A stretch of 64,000 bases of DNA from positions 16,673 to 80,672 of the forward strand of contig JACBFI010000014.1 in NCBI GenBank assembly GCA_013391385.1, written 5' to 3'. The notes below the pieces were generated by a model. The model had not been told where the DNA came from, ran no database searches, and worked only from the letters and a program-made list of their open reading frames with translations. Shown in pieces: positions 1-8,714 of the stretch (the stretch's first letter is position 1; each line of letters starts with the position of its first letter). Origin of the DNA: Sediminibacterium sp. Gen4 (GTDB taxonomy: Bacteria; Bacteroidota; Bacteroidia; Chitinophagales; Chitinophagaceae). Made by a program: the position numbers and the translations under genes.

Positions 1-33
1 TCAAAAGTCTGATGCAGCCTCTTTTTTACTATG

Positions 34-68
34 GACCATGGCCTATCGACCATAAGCCATCAACTATA
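34..68. repeat. degenerate heptamer array 1
   Basis: Five consecutive 7-bp words: GACCATG, GCCTATC, GACCATA, AGCCATC, AACTATA. They are degenerate but keep exact 7-bp phase. The array lies just upstream of the promoter of the E1 gene. It uses the CCAT/CTAT word family also found at 6438-6500 and 17366-17417. Function unknown. Confidence 0.8.
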
Positions 69-80
69 AACGATTACAAG

Positions 81-88
81 TATCTTAG
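81..88 (+). promoter_or_regulatory. -7 promoter element of the E1 gene
   Basis: TATCTTAG, a variant of the Bacteroidota -7 element TAnnTTTG, lies 21 nt before the start codon at 110. The identical octamer precedes the next gene at 2261-2268. No clear -33 element was identified. Confidence 0.45.
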
Positions 89-109
89 TCGCATCATAAT
101 AGGTACCCC

Positions 110-2131
110 ATGGAATTCAATCGCAAAACATTGTCTGATCCCGAACTGGTTTTTATCTATCGCAATATTCTGTTACCCCGAATGATTGAAGAGAAAATGC
201 TGGTATTGCTGCGACAGGGCAAAATCAGTAAATGGTTTAGCGGTATTGGACAAGAAGCCATTGCGGTTGGAAGTACACTTGCGTTACAAAAAGATGAATG
301 GATCATGCCATTGCATCGTAACCTGGGTGTATTCACCAGCAGACAAATGGGTTTAGAAAAATTATTCAAACAATGGCAAGGCAATAAAGACGGTTACAGT
401 AATGGTCGTGAACGTAGTTTTCATTTTGGCAGTAAGCCGCATTATATCTGTGGAATGATATCGCACCTCGGTCCACAATTGGCATTGGCTGACGGGGTGG
501 CATTGGCATATAAACTCAGACAAGAAAATAAAGTATCACTTGCTTATTCAGGAGATGGTGGTACCAGCGAAGGTGATTTTCATGAAGCACTCAATGTGGC
601 AGCTGTATGGGAGCTACCGGTGATTTTTGTGATTGAAAACAATGGTTATGGATTGAGTACACCTGTCAATGAACAGTACCGCTGTGAAAGCTTGGTTGAC
701 AAAGCCAAAGGATATGGTATGGACGGTGTGCGTATAGACGGCAATAATATTTTAGAAGTATATGATACCATCAGAGGTGTGCGTGATTATTGCATACAAA
801 ATCAAAAACCTTATTTGATTGAGTGTATGACTTTCCGCATGCGCGGACATGAAGAAGCCAGTGGAACCAAATATGTACCGCAAGAGCTCTTTGAGGAATG
901 GGGTAAAAAAGATCCGGTAAAAAATTATGAGCAATACCTGATTGCAGAAGGGATTCTGAATGAAATGCAGGTAGCTGATATCAGACATGAATTCAAAGAA
1001 TATATAGAGTCAGAACTCAAAGCCGCCTTCGAAGCAGAAGCCATTTTTCCGAATAGTGAAGAAGAATTGAGAGATGTGTATGCTAAGAAGTCCATGGTGA
1101 ATGGTGAATTGTCAATGGTGAATATTGAGGATAGCCAATCCTTCATTGACCATTCACCATTCACCATTCACGAAAAACGTTTCGTCGATGCCATACAGGA
1201 AGCTTTGCGGATGAGTATGGAAAAACATGAGAACCTGATTTTGATGGGACAGGATATTGCTGAGTATGGCGGTGCATTCAAAATAACAGAAGGTTTTGTA
1301 CAACAGTTTGGTAAAGAGCGTGTGCGCAATACACCATTGTGTGAAAGCGCTATTGTGGGGACTGCTCTGGGATTGAGTTTGGAAGGGTTTAAGAGTATGA
1401 TGGAAATGCAGTTTGCAGATTTTGTGACGGTAGGATTTAATCAGATCGTCAACAACCTCGCCAAAATACATTATCGCTGGGGACAAAATGCTGATGTGGT
1501 GATTCGTATGCCCACCGGTGGTGGTGTAGGTGCCGGACCTTTTCATTCACAGAGTAATGAAGCTTGGTTTACCCATGTACCGGGATTAAAAGTAGTGTAT
1601 CCTTCTAATCCACAAGATGCAAAAGGATTGTTGATCGCAGCCATTAATGATCCAAATCCGGTATTATATTTTGAGCACAAAGCATTGTACAGAAGCGTGA
1701 GTGGACCTGTACCGGAGATCTATTATGAAACACCCATTGGTAAAGCGGCAATTACAAAAGAAGGAACAGATATTACTATCATCACTTACGGATCGGGTGT
1801 GCATTGGGCTCTGGAATACCAGGAGCAACATTCAGACATTTCATTACACATACTTGATCTGAGAACATTATTGCCATTGGATGTTGAAAGCATTCGTGAA
1901 GCGGTTGCAAAGACCGGAAAAGTATTGATACTCCATGAAGATACACTTACCGGAGGTATTGGTGGAGAAGTAAGTGCATGGATCAGTGAGCATTGTTTTG
2001 AGTCATTAGATGCGCCGGTGTTGCGTTGCGCTTCATTAGATACACCGGTTCCATTCAATATGGATCTCGAAAAGAATTTCATGGCGAAAAGCAGACTGCA
2101 AGAGTTTGTAGAAAAACTCATGAAATATTAA
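110..2131 (+). CDS. 2-oxoacid dehydrogenase E1, alpha and beta subunits fused
   Basis: The 673-residue protein joins E1 alpha (about residues 1-325) to E1 beta (about 356-673) of a thiamine-diphosphate 2-oxoacid dehydrogenase, the decarboxylating component that feeds acyl groups to a lipoyl E2. The alpha part shows the ThDP/Mg motif GDG (148-150) ending in ENN (176-178). The beta part shows the MPTGGGVGAGPFHSQS region. Sequence character is closer to branched-chain (2-oxoisovalerate) than to pyruvate enzymes, but substrate cannot be fixed. Fused E1 is common in Bacteroidota. The linker, residues 329-355, is encoded by a heptamer-repeat hairpin, which is unusual. No E2 or E3 gene is adjacent. 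Confidence 0.9.
   Translation: MEFNRKTLSDPELVFIYRNILLPRMIEEKMLVLLRQGKISKWFSGIGQEAIAVGSTLALQKDEWIMPLHRNLGVFTSRQMGLEKLFKQWQGNKDGYSNGRERSFHFGSKPHYICGMISHLGPQLALADGVALAYKLRQENKVSLAYSGDGGTSEGDFHEALNVAAVWELPVIFVIENNGYGLSTPVNEQYRCESLVDKAKGYGMDGVRIDGNNILEVYDTIRGVRDYCIQNQKPYLIECMTFRMRGHEEASGTKYVPQELFEEWGKKDPVKNYEQYLIAEGILNEMQVADIRHEFKEYIESELKAAFEAEAIFPNSEEELRDVYAKKSMVNGELSMVNIEDSQSFIDHSPFTIHEKRFVDAIQEALRMSMEKHENLILMGQDIAEYGGAFKITEGFVQQFGKERVRNTPLCESAIVGTALGLSLEGFKSMMEMQFADFVTVGFNQIVNNLAKIHYRWGQNADVVIRMPTGGGVGAGPFHSQSNEAWFTHVPGLKVVYPSNPQDAKGLLIAAINDPNPVLYFEHKALYRSVSGPVPEIYYETPIGKAAITKEGTDITIITYGSGVHWALEYQEQHSDISLHILDLRTLLPLDVESIREAVAKTGKVLILHEDTLTGGIGGEVSAWISEHCFESLDAPVLRCASLDTPVPFNMDLEKNFMAKSRLQEFVEKLMKY
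1094..1171. repeat. heptamer array 2, inside the E1 coding sequence
   Basis: The left arm has ATGGTGA, ATGGTGA, ATTGTCA, ATGGTGA. The right arm has CATTGAC then three CATTCAC. The arms are reverse complements over about 24 bp with one mismatch, so the mRNA can form a long hairpin. The array is translated and encodes residues 329-355, exactly between the alpha and beta domains. It is the only array found within a coding sequence rather than at a gene edge. Confidence 0.85.
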
Positions 2132-2146
2132 ACAGAGGTATAGAGA

Positions 2147-2181
2147 AATGATGAATAATGAACATAGAATGTTGAATAAAA
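2147..2181. repeat. heptamer array 3
   Basis: Words in 7-bp phase: AATGATG, AATAATG, AACATAG, AATGTTG, AATAAAA. It begins 16 nt after the stop codon of the E1 gene. There is no matching inverted arm. Confidence 0.6.
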
Positions 2182-2302
2182 AATTCTTGTAGTCATATAA
2201 AGTAGATCAGATAATTAGATATTTTTTTGTTAATGTATCGCCAAGGATAATCAGTATTTGTATCTTAGTATTCCCCCTTTTTTCTAACTTAAAAGAACAC
2301 TC

Positions 2303-3829
2303 ATGTCCAACAGACAAAGGGGTATACATTACTTTTTATTCTTTCTTCAAATAATTGCTGCATCTACAATTGCTGCGCAACATAATGTGAAAATTAATGG
2401 TAAGCTTGAGAATGAGACATTAAAGTATGCTTCCATTGAATTTATGGGGAGAGTATATCCACCTGATGACGCAGCTAAAGCAGAGCTGATCATTCCCGTC
2501 AAAAACAACAGATTTTCTATCAGCATCGAAATTGATGAACCGGAAATTGCCATTCTCTATTTGGAAACGGAGAACGGTTTTTTTAGTCAGCCTTTGTTCT
2601 TAGCCAAAGACTATCAACTGAATCTAAAAATAGCCATTCAACACAACCAACTTCTTCTTGAAACAACGGGTATTGGCGCTAATGATAATCGAAGATTAGA
2701 TATACAAACTGATCATGAGTTAAAGCCTATCGTAGAGCGATTGGATTCCATACCTGATAATATTTATCTGGAATTAAGAAAACTTTTTACCAAAGACAGT
2801 ATATCCATCGAAAGCCACATTCAAACATATCAACCTTCAGAAGCATTTAAGACTGCCTGGCGATTACAATACCAGTATTCTCTTGTTAGAGATTATGTAA
2901 TCATCAATGAAACCAGGAAGACATTTATACCTTTCACTTATGCCAATAATAAAAATCAATGGAAGCAAATTCAATACAACCTATTACGGAACTATCCGAT
3001 CGTTAATGAAAAAGCATTCAAAGCGAAGGTGCCTGCTTATTTTAAGTTAATCGATCGTATTATTGGTATTATAAAAGACAGCATTCGAAATGAATACACT
3101 GATCCAACTTTATTTGTTAATGAATGGTTTGGTGAAGAAATCAAAAAAGAGGGTAATTCTTTCAGACCAGACTCGCAGAATTTATTTCTTAAAAAAATCA
3201 TTGACAGATTGTTCATTGGCGATATACTGCATTATCAGTATGCGTTACTATTCAGAAATGCATTAGCAGAAATCAATATGACCAATCTGGAAAACATTTA
3301 TAAAGAATATGCGTCTAAATATCCGAACAGTAAATATTTACCCATTTTTGACAAATCCATGGAGGATTTTTTCAGTAAAACGACCCGTCGCTTTACTCCA
3401 GCCATGAAGTTTATTGAGAGAAGAGATACCATCCATACTTTCAAACAATTGATACAATTAGTCAAAGGCAAAACCATATTGCTGGATATGTGGGGCACTT
3501 GGTGCGGACCTTGCAGGAGCGATATCAGCAAACACAGTGCTATTATCAAAGCTCATTTTAAAAATAAGCCTGTAGATTACCTATATGTTGCCAACCTTGA
3601 AGAAGAGAATGAAAAAGGATGGAAAGAAATGATTTCATTTTATCAGATGGAAGGATATCATATTCTCGCCTCTGCAGCGCTCACAAAAGACATCATGAAC
3701 ATTGTGAAAGGAACCGGCTATCCAACCTATGCCATTATACGACCGGATGGATCTATTGAACTGTCTAAAACACAATATCCAATGAAGAGAGAAGTGTTGA
3801 TTCAGCAGATAGAAGAATTATTAAAGTAA
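2303..3829 (+). CDS. secreted TlpA-type thioredoxin-fold protein
   Basis: A 508-residue exported protein. A hydrophobic N-terminus (about residues 8-25) looks like a signal peptide, followed by a long region of about 330 residues without a recognised fold in which the first 100 residues resemble the beta-rich N-terminal domain of Bacteroidota TlpA relatives. The C-terminus is a thioredoxin domain with W-C-G-P-C, cysteines at 401 and 404, and a cis-proline region near GTGYPTYA. TlpA relatives reduce disulfides in the periplasm. The gene is a single unit with its own -7 element (TATCTTAG, 2261-2268). The physiological substrate is unknown. Confidence 0.82.
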   Translation: MSNRQRGIHYFLFFLQIIAASTIAAQHNVKINGKLENETLKYASIEFMGRVYPPDDAAKAELIIPVKNNRFSISIEIDEPEIAILYLETENGFFSQPLFLAKDYQLNLKIAIQHNQLLLETTGIGANDNRRLDIQTDHELKPIVERLDSIPDNIYLELRKLFTKDSISIESHIQTYQPSEAFKTAWRLQYQYSLVRDYVIINETRKTFIPFTYANNKNQWKQIQYNLLRNYPIVNEKAFKAKVPAYFKLIDRIIGIIKDSIRNEYTDPTLFVNEWFGEEIKKEGNSFRPDSQNLFLKKIIDRLFIGDILHYQYALLFRNALAEINMTNLENIYKEYASKYPNSKYLPIFDKSMEDFFSKTTRRFTPAMKFIERRDTIHTFKQLIQLVKGKTILLDMWGTWCGPCRSDISKHSAIIKAHFKNKPVDYLYVANLEEENEKGWKEMISFYQMEGYHILASAALTKDIMNIVKGTGYPTYAIIRPDGSIELSKTQYPMKREVLIQQIEELLK

Positions 3830-3976
3830 AATATATTTATACAAAAGGAAAGATCTTATTTATTCCAATTCACCGGCGAGTATCAACTCGCAACGTGCTC
3901 TCGACGATTAATAAAAAATGTATGGATTGTTTTAACACAAACCCTTAGGCAGAACAATATCAAACATTTTTTAAGT

Positions 3977-4570
3977 CTATTCACCACATATCACAATGGC
4001 ATTATTATCTTTCAATGCCGCAAAGTAAAATTCTGTCAATGGCTGTACATACCCTTCGAACAAGCTTTTTTTATCCCCAGAACCTATGTCTTCAAGCTCT
4101 TGTTTGGCTTCTTGTGATAAAGCATCATACATTTTCGAAAAACCTTCAAAGCTGTCGATCTTGTGCTCATGTATCCAATTACAAATTTTTACAACCTCAG
4201 ATGTAGAAATAAACCCATTAATTATCCGGTATCCTACTTGCTTTTCTACATAATTTCCTAAAAGCATTTTGTAGGGCAAGGCCGCTGTGTCACTATAAGT
4301 GTCTACGGTATTCATAAAGATGATAGCTAAATCCTCTGTCATCTTATAAAGGTTAACACTTTTTGATTTATCTATCTCCTTTTCCAGATTGGATAAATCT
4401 TCAATTCGATCCGCTTTCCCGACTCGGTATAGTATGATTGAAATTCCCAAAGGCTGTGATTTTGTTTTGAGATAATAGTGGGTTGATATGTTAACTTTTG
4501 ACTGATGACTAAATGCAGACAAAAAAAATATTACCGAAGCAAAAAAAAGTGGAAATAAACACCGTTTCAT
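3977..4570 (-). CDS. exported protein, possible DUF1877-type domain
   Basis: I place the start at 4570, where MKRCLFPLFFASVIFFLSAF gives a normal signal peptide; an upstream ATG at 4606 would put 12 residues before it. The mature part is about 175 residues. A segment like YRIINGFISTSEV followed by helices and a final FYFAALKDNNAIVI resembles the layout of the DUF1877/YfbM family, which has no known activity. That assignment is tentative. The gene stands alone, divergent from the serine hydrolase downstream, and no operon partner is evident. Confidence 0.55.
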   Translation of the reverse strand: MKRCLFPLFFASVIFFLSAFSHQSKVNISTHYYLKTKSQPLGISIILYRVGKADRIEDLSNLEKEIDKSKSVNLYKMTEDLAIIFMNTVDTYSDTAALPYKMLLGNYVEKQVGYRIINGFISTSEVVKICNWIHEHKIDSFEGFSKMYDALSQEAKQELEDIGSGDKKSLFEGYVQPLTEFYFAALKDNNAIVICGE

Positions 4571-4816
4571 AGCTTTTATTAAAACTTGTGGTGAATTTTG
4601 AAACATTGATTATGACTTGGTATCTTGTCTTCTCTTTGCTGCTTTAGATTAAAGTTATAAAAATTTAACTTGAATACGAGATTGTAAGGCAATACGAAGA
4701 TGTTTATTCGATGCAAGTTGAAGTGAGAAAAAGTATTGTTGATTTTAACCTATACATTCTTAGAAACAAACTATCTTCCCATACAAGTATATACCCAATC
4801 CAACAACACATCCACC

Positions 4817-6358
4817 ATGAAAAAAAATTATTTTCTTCTAGTATATTTCTTCATACCCATTCTCTCTTTCGCCCAAACCACCCAATCCTACAAAGCCCCA
4901 TTCTTCAAAGACAATAACCGTCTTGAAAAAATAAAACCCTTCTTCCCGATCATCGAAAAAATATATCGGGAACATGCAGAGAAAAATCATTTTCCCGGAT
5001 ACAGTTTTGGGGTTGTAATGGATGGTGCTTTGGTATTCTCAGGAAACGGTGGATATACGGATGTGGTGTCTAAAAATCAGGTTAACAACCAAACTATGTT
5101 TCGCATTGCATCCATGTCTAAAAGTTTCACTGCCATGGCTATTTTGAAACTAAGAGATGAGGGTAAGCTTAGATTGGATGATGCTGTTGAAAATTATATT
5201 CCTGAATTACGCAACCAACAATTAACCAAAGACGCTCCCACCATTACCATCAGAGATCTTATGACTCATTCCGCCGGTTTTCCGCAAGATGATCCCTGGG
5301 CTGATCGTCAATTGGCAGATACGGAAGAAGAATTGTTAGATGTGATCAAAAAAGGATTGCATTTTTCCAATGTTCCCGGCTTGCGTTATGAATACAGCAA
5401 CCTTGGCTTTACCATGTTGGGTTATATCATTCATAAAGTATCGGGTAAACCTTACAGCACCTATATTAAAGAAAATATCTGGCAACCCTTGGGTATGTCT
5501 CAGGCTGAATGGGAGTTCAATAAGGCACCTGCTTCCCAATTGGCCAAAGGTCATCGCTGGATCAACAACCAATGGGTCGACGAACCTTTATTACACGATG
5601 GCATCTATGGTTCTATGGGTGGTATGATCACTTCGATGGAGTCATTCAGCAAATACATCGCTTTCCATTTGAATGCATGGCCTCCTTCCAATACAGATGA
5701 TGTAGGTCCGGTGAAACGTAGCACCGTCAGAGAAATGCATCAACCCTGGCGCTATAGTGGACTGAATGCACAATATCGCTACCCTAACGGAAGAACTTGT
5801 GCTACAGCATCTGCCTACACGTACGGTCTTCGGTGGACCAATGATTGCGAGGGTAGAACTGCCGTTGGACACAGCGGTGGCTTACCCGGTTTCGGCAGTA
5901 ACTGGCTGATATTGCCCGAGTATGGTATTGGCGTAGCTTTCTTCGCCAATGTGACCTATGCGCCTACTGCAGATCCGAATATTCAAGTATTGGATACTTT
6001 GGTAAGAGCTGCACAACTGGAGCCACGTGTCTTACCTCCTTCGGATGTCCTTTTAAAAGCGCAAAAAGAATTACTGTTTCTATTACCTGATTGGAAAAAT
6101 GCTGCCAACTCTTCACTCTTTGCAGAAAATTTCTTTCTTGATAAGCCCATTCAAGACTTGATCAAAGAATGTCGAGATATTTTTAATGCAGCCGGTAATA
6201 TTATTCATGTAGATGATATCGTACCCCTGAACCAACTACGCGGACAAGTAACCCTACGTTGCGAGAATGGAGATATTCAAATTTTCTTTACACTAACCCC
6301 TACCAATCCGGCTCAGATCCAAGATTTTAGGATTAGAAGGGTGCAGAGGGGGAGGTGA
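4817..6358 (+). CDS. exported serine hydrolase, beta-lactamase/class C PBP-like
   Basis: The start is set at 4817 because MKKNYFLLVYFFIPILSFAQ is a clean signal peptide; an earlier in-frame ATG at 4736 would add 27 residues before it. The mature protein carries the active-site triad of the class C beta-lactamase/esterase/D-peptidase fold: S-M-S-K (Ser99, Lys102), Y-S-N (Tyr193) and H-S-G near residue 352. About 80 residues after the catalytic domain are typical of accessory tails in this family. Members act on peptides or esters in the periplasm; a true beta-lactamase role is not supported. It is monocistronic. Confidence 0.85.
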   Translation: MKKNYFLLVYFFIPILSFAQTTQSYKAPFFKDNNRLEKIKPFFPIIEKIYREHAEKNHFPGYSFGVVMDGALVFSGNGGYTDVVSKNQVNNQTMFRIASMSKSFTAMAILKLRDEGKLRLDDAVENYIPELRNQQLTKDAPTITIRDLMTHSAGFPQDDPWADRQLADTEEELLDVIKKGLHFSNVPGLRYEYSNLGFTMLGYIIHKVSGKPYSTYIKENIWQPLGMSQAEWEFNKAPASQLAKGHRWINNQWVDEPLLHDGIYGSMGGMITSMESFSKYIAFHLNAWPPSNTDDVGPVKRSTVREMHQPWRYSGLNAQYRYPNGRTCATASAYTYGLRWTNDCEGRTAVGHSGGLPGFGSNWLILPEYGIGVAFFANVTYAPTADPNIQVLDTLVRAAQLEPRVLPPSDVLLKAQKELLFLLPDWKNAANSSLFAENFFLDKPIQDLIKECRDIFNAAGNIIHVDDIVPLNQLRGQVTLRCENGDIQIFFTLTPTNPAQIQDFRIRRVQRGR

Positions 6359-6361
6359 TGG

Positions 6362-6403
6362 GTTATCGGGGAATCGGGAAATCAGGTGATCGGGTGTTGG
6401 GTG
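6362..6403. repeat. heptamer array 4
   Basis: G-rich words in 7-bp phase (GTTATCG, GGGAATC, GGGAAAT, CAGGTGA, TCGGGTG, TTGGGTG) begin 4 nt after the stop codon of the serine hydrolase. No inverted arm. Confidence 0.6.
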
Positions 6404-6437
6404 CTAGTTTTTTAAATATTCGAAGTGTTTTCTATTT

Positions 6438-6500
6438 GCCATGATCCATACGCCATAAGCCATAAGCCATGGACCATGGACTATCGACTATACTCTATTA
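6438..6500. repeat. heptamer array 5
   Basis: Nine words in unbroken 7-bp phase, including GCCATGA, TCCATAC, GCCATAA (twice), GCCATGG, ACCATGG, ACTATCG, ACTATAC. Same word family as arrays 1 and 8. It sits between array 4 and the Pho-box-like repeats of the porin promoter. Confidence 0.85.
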
Positions 6501-6510
6501 ACTCACCCAT

Positions 6511-6565
6511 GTTATCAAATCGTTACCAAATCATTATGAAATAGCTACTAAATAGTTAACGAGTA
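6511..6565 (+). promoter_or_regulatory. five 11-bp direct repeats, Pho-box-like, upstream of the porin
   Basis: Five units follow each other with exact 11-bp spacing: GTTATCAAATC, GTTACCAAATC, ATTATGAAATA, GCTACTAAATA, GTTAACGAGTA. Each is a 7-bp core followed by a 4-bp A/T-rich spacer, the geometry of PhoB boxes and of other OmpR-family sites. The last unit runs into the -7 element, replacing the -33 region, as expected for an activator site. The gene downstream is a phosphate-type porin, and a PhoB/PhoR-like pair lies 11-13 kb away. Binding by PhoB is inferred. Confidence 0.65.
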
Positions 6566-6571
6566 GTTTTG
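6564..6571 (+). promoter_or_regulatory. -7 promoter element of the porin
   Basis: TAGTTTTG matches TAnnTTTG. It lies 19 nt before the start codon at 6591 and overlaps the last 11-bp repeat by two bases. Confidence 0.6.
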
Positions 6572-6590
6572 CCGCCGTTAAACAGTTGAT

Positions 6591-7808
6591 ATGAAAACAG
6601 TTTACGTGGCGATTATTTGTTTGTTTTGGATACAGATCGGCTTTACACAATCATTAAGTGAGGCTGTTAAATCGACCCCTAAACCACCGGTAGAGAAAAA
6701 ATGGTTTGAAAGTTTTTCGATTCGCGGTTACGTACAGGCACGTTATAATCGCCTGTTAGAAACCAATCCGGATTTGGGTAACGAACAGGGCGACCGTAGT
6801 TGGGGTAAAGGCGGCGGTTTCTTTTTACGTCGGATGCGTATCATATTTTTTGGACAGATCAGCAAACAGGTATACTTCTATATTCAACCCGACTTTGCCA
6901 GTTCAGCCTCTTCTACCAATCTACATTATGGTCAATTAAGAGATGCTTACTTTGATCTGGGGGTAGACAAAAAAAATGAGTTTCGTTTCCGTATCGGACA
7001 AAGCAAAGTGCCTTATGGTTTTGAGAATATGCAATCGAGCCAGAATCGTTTGCCATTAGATCGTAATGATGCATTGAACAGTGCTGTTGCCAATGAACGT
7101 GATATTGGTGCTTTTTTCTATTGGGCGCCTACCAAACAAAGAGAGTTGTTTTCATCGTTGGTGAGAGATGGATTGAAAGGTTCAGGTGACTATGGTGTAT
7201 TCGCTTTTGGTGTATACAACGGACAAACCGCTAATAGACCGGAGCAAAATGACAAACTTCATGTGGTTACACGTTTCTCTTATCCATTACAAATCGGCGA
7301 TCAGATTATTGAACCCGGTATTCAAGCTTATACAGGTCAGTACGTAGTTACCAGAGAACAAACCAGCAATGGCGCTAAGTTCAAAGCTGATCGAAACTAC
7401 CTCGACCAACGCGCTGCCGCCACTTTTGTATTGTATCCAAAACCTTTTGGTATCCTCACAGAATACACGATCGGTAAAGGGCCGGAATTCAATCCGGCTA
7501 CTGATTCTATTGAAACAAGATCATTGCACGGAGGCTATATCACATTGTCTTATATGCTGAAGAAAAAAGAACAAGTGTTTATTCCTTTCATTCGTGGACA
7601 ATACTATAATGGCGGTAAGAAACATGAATTGGACGCACGCAGTTACCGTGTAAGAGAAATGGAAATTGGTATTGAATGGCAGCCGGTGAAACAATTTGAA
7701 TTGGTAGCCATGTATACCATCTCCTCTCGCAGGTATGAAGACTTCGCTTTACAAAATAATTTACAGCGTGGAAATTCACTTCGCTTGCAAGCGCAGATAA
7801 ATTTCTAA
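6591..7808 (+). CDS. outer-membrane porin of the phosphate-selective O/P family
   Basis: A 405-residue protein with a signal peptide ending near FTQS. It then shows the alternating pattern of a beta-barrel, with FSIRGYVQARYN near the N-terminus and FRFRIGQSKVPYGFENMQSS, both typical of Porin_O/P (OprO/OprP relatives). It ends in an aromatic residue (QAQINF), the usual barrel C-terminus. Members carry phosphate or polyphosphate across the outer membrane. The 11-bp repeat array at its promoter supports regulation by phosphate starvation. Substrate selectivity is not shown by the sequence. Confidence 0.85.
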   Translation: MKTVYVAIICLFWIQIGFTQSLSEAVKSTPKPPVEKKWFESFSIRGYVQARYNRLLETNPDLGNEQGDRSWGKGGGFFLRRMRIIFFGQISKQVYFYIQPDFASSASSTNLHYGQLRDAYFDLGVDKKNEFRFRIGQSKVPYGFENMQSSQNRLPLDRNDALNSAVANERDIGAFFYWAPTKQRELFSSLVRDGLKGSGDYGVFAFGVYNGQTANRPEQNDKLHVVTRFSYPLQIGDQIIEPGIQAYTGQYVVTREQTSNGAKFKADRNYLDQRAAATFVLYPKPFGILTEYTIGKGPEFNPATDSIETRSLHGGYITLSYMLKKKEQVFIPFIRGQYYNGGKKHELDARSYRVREMEIGIEWQPVKQFELVAMYTISSRRYEDFALQNNLQRGNSLRLQAQINF

Positions 7809-7839
7809 CTTAGGGTTATTCATCAATTCATCCATTACA

Positions 7840-8271
7840 ATGGCCGAGATCAAAACTAAAGTCGGACAAGAAAACATCACTGACTTTCTGAATACCATTA
7901 CACCTGAACAAAAAAGGAAAGACGCCTTTCAATTACTGGAACTTTTTCAAAAGATCACCGGATTAACACCTCAATTATGGGGTGGCGCTATTGTTGGTTT
8001 TGGGAAATACCAGTACCAACAAAAAGGCGGTCAAAAAGGCGAATGGTTTTTGGCAGGTTTTGCTCCTCGCAAATCAAATATCAGTATCTATACCATGGCA
8101 GGCTTCGACCAATATGAATCATTGCTGAAACAATTGGGTAAATACAAAACAGGTATGGGCTGTTTGTACATCAACAAACTGGCAGATGTGGACGTTGCTA
8201 TCTTAGAAAAGATTGCACATGCTTCTTTTGATGAGATGAAGAAAAAATCTACTACACTCGTACGTTACTGA
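7840..8271 (+). CDS. DUF1801 domain protein
   Basis: 143 residues covering a complete DUF1801 domain (YdhG-like, iron-chaperone/CyaY-like fold): an N-terminal helix region, then LWGGAIVGFGKYQY, the strand APRKSNISIYT and a C-terminal KTGMGCLYINKL segment. Function in the cell is not established. Start ATG 32 nt after the porin stop. The 3' end overlaps the convergent lipoprotein gene by 7 nt. Confidence 0.82.
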   Translation: MAEIKTKVGQENITDFLNTITPEQKRKDAFQLLELFQKITGLTPQLWGGAIVGFGKYQYQQKGGQKGEWFLAGFAPRKSNISIYTMAGFDQYESLLKQLGKYKTGMGCLYINKLADVDVAILEKIAHASFDEMKKKSTTLVRY

Positions 8272-8687
8272 CGCACAGGTATTGGCTTCCCTACTTCAAC
8301 CGAACAATCATGCCCTGGCTGACCATGTGGCGGATTGATCAACACCTTTCCTCCGGCACTGGGTGCAGACTGCATCATCGGGGCATTTTGTGTTGCCGGT
8401 GCTGCATTCATTTGGACAGGAGCGGGTGCTGAACTTGCATTGGGTGCACTGTTCAAAGGAGCGCCCACGGCAATATCACAACGATGTCCTGGTAATCCAT
8501 GTGCAGGGTTCAAGGCTATAGGTTCTGCATTGGGTGTGTTTACTTTAGGAACTGAATCACTGACAGTCGGCGCAGCCACAGTTTGCGGTTCCGGCGCTAC
8601 GGTATTCATGTCTACATTCCCTTCTCCTTCATTGCTATTACAGGCGGCTGCGAATATGGTTATTACCAACAGACTTAGAATTCTCAT
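8265..8687 (-). CDS. lipoprotein with two HGxPGHxC motifs
   Basis: A 140-residue protein with a lipobox (FAAAC, Cys16) and low-complexity Pro/Ala-rich linkers. Two copies of the motif N-P-x-H-G-x-P-G-H-x-C-x-x-x-V-G-x-P occur at residues 60-77 (NPAHGLPGHRC) and 118-135 (NPPHGQPGHDC). Each copy has two His and one Cys in fixed positions, which would suit metal or heme-type ligation, but no function is known to me. The gene lies 27 nt downstream of the dipeptidase and may be cotranscribed. Confidence 0.75.
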   Translation of the reverse strand: MRILSLLVITIFAAACNSNEGEGNVDMNTVAPEPQTVAAPTVSDSVPKVNTPNAEPIALNPAHGLPGHRCDIAVGAPLNSAPNASSAPAPVQMNAAPATQNAPMMQSAPSAGGKVLINPPHGQPGHDCSVEVGKPIPVRQ

Positions 8688-8714
8688 GATTTTGTTTTTA
8701 GTAAAGCTAATGGT

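Noticed and set aside
1154-1546. Minus-strand ORF of 130 codons opposite the E1 gene
   Set aside because: Opposite the conserved E1 beta domain; no signal, domain or start context.
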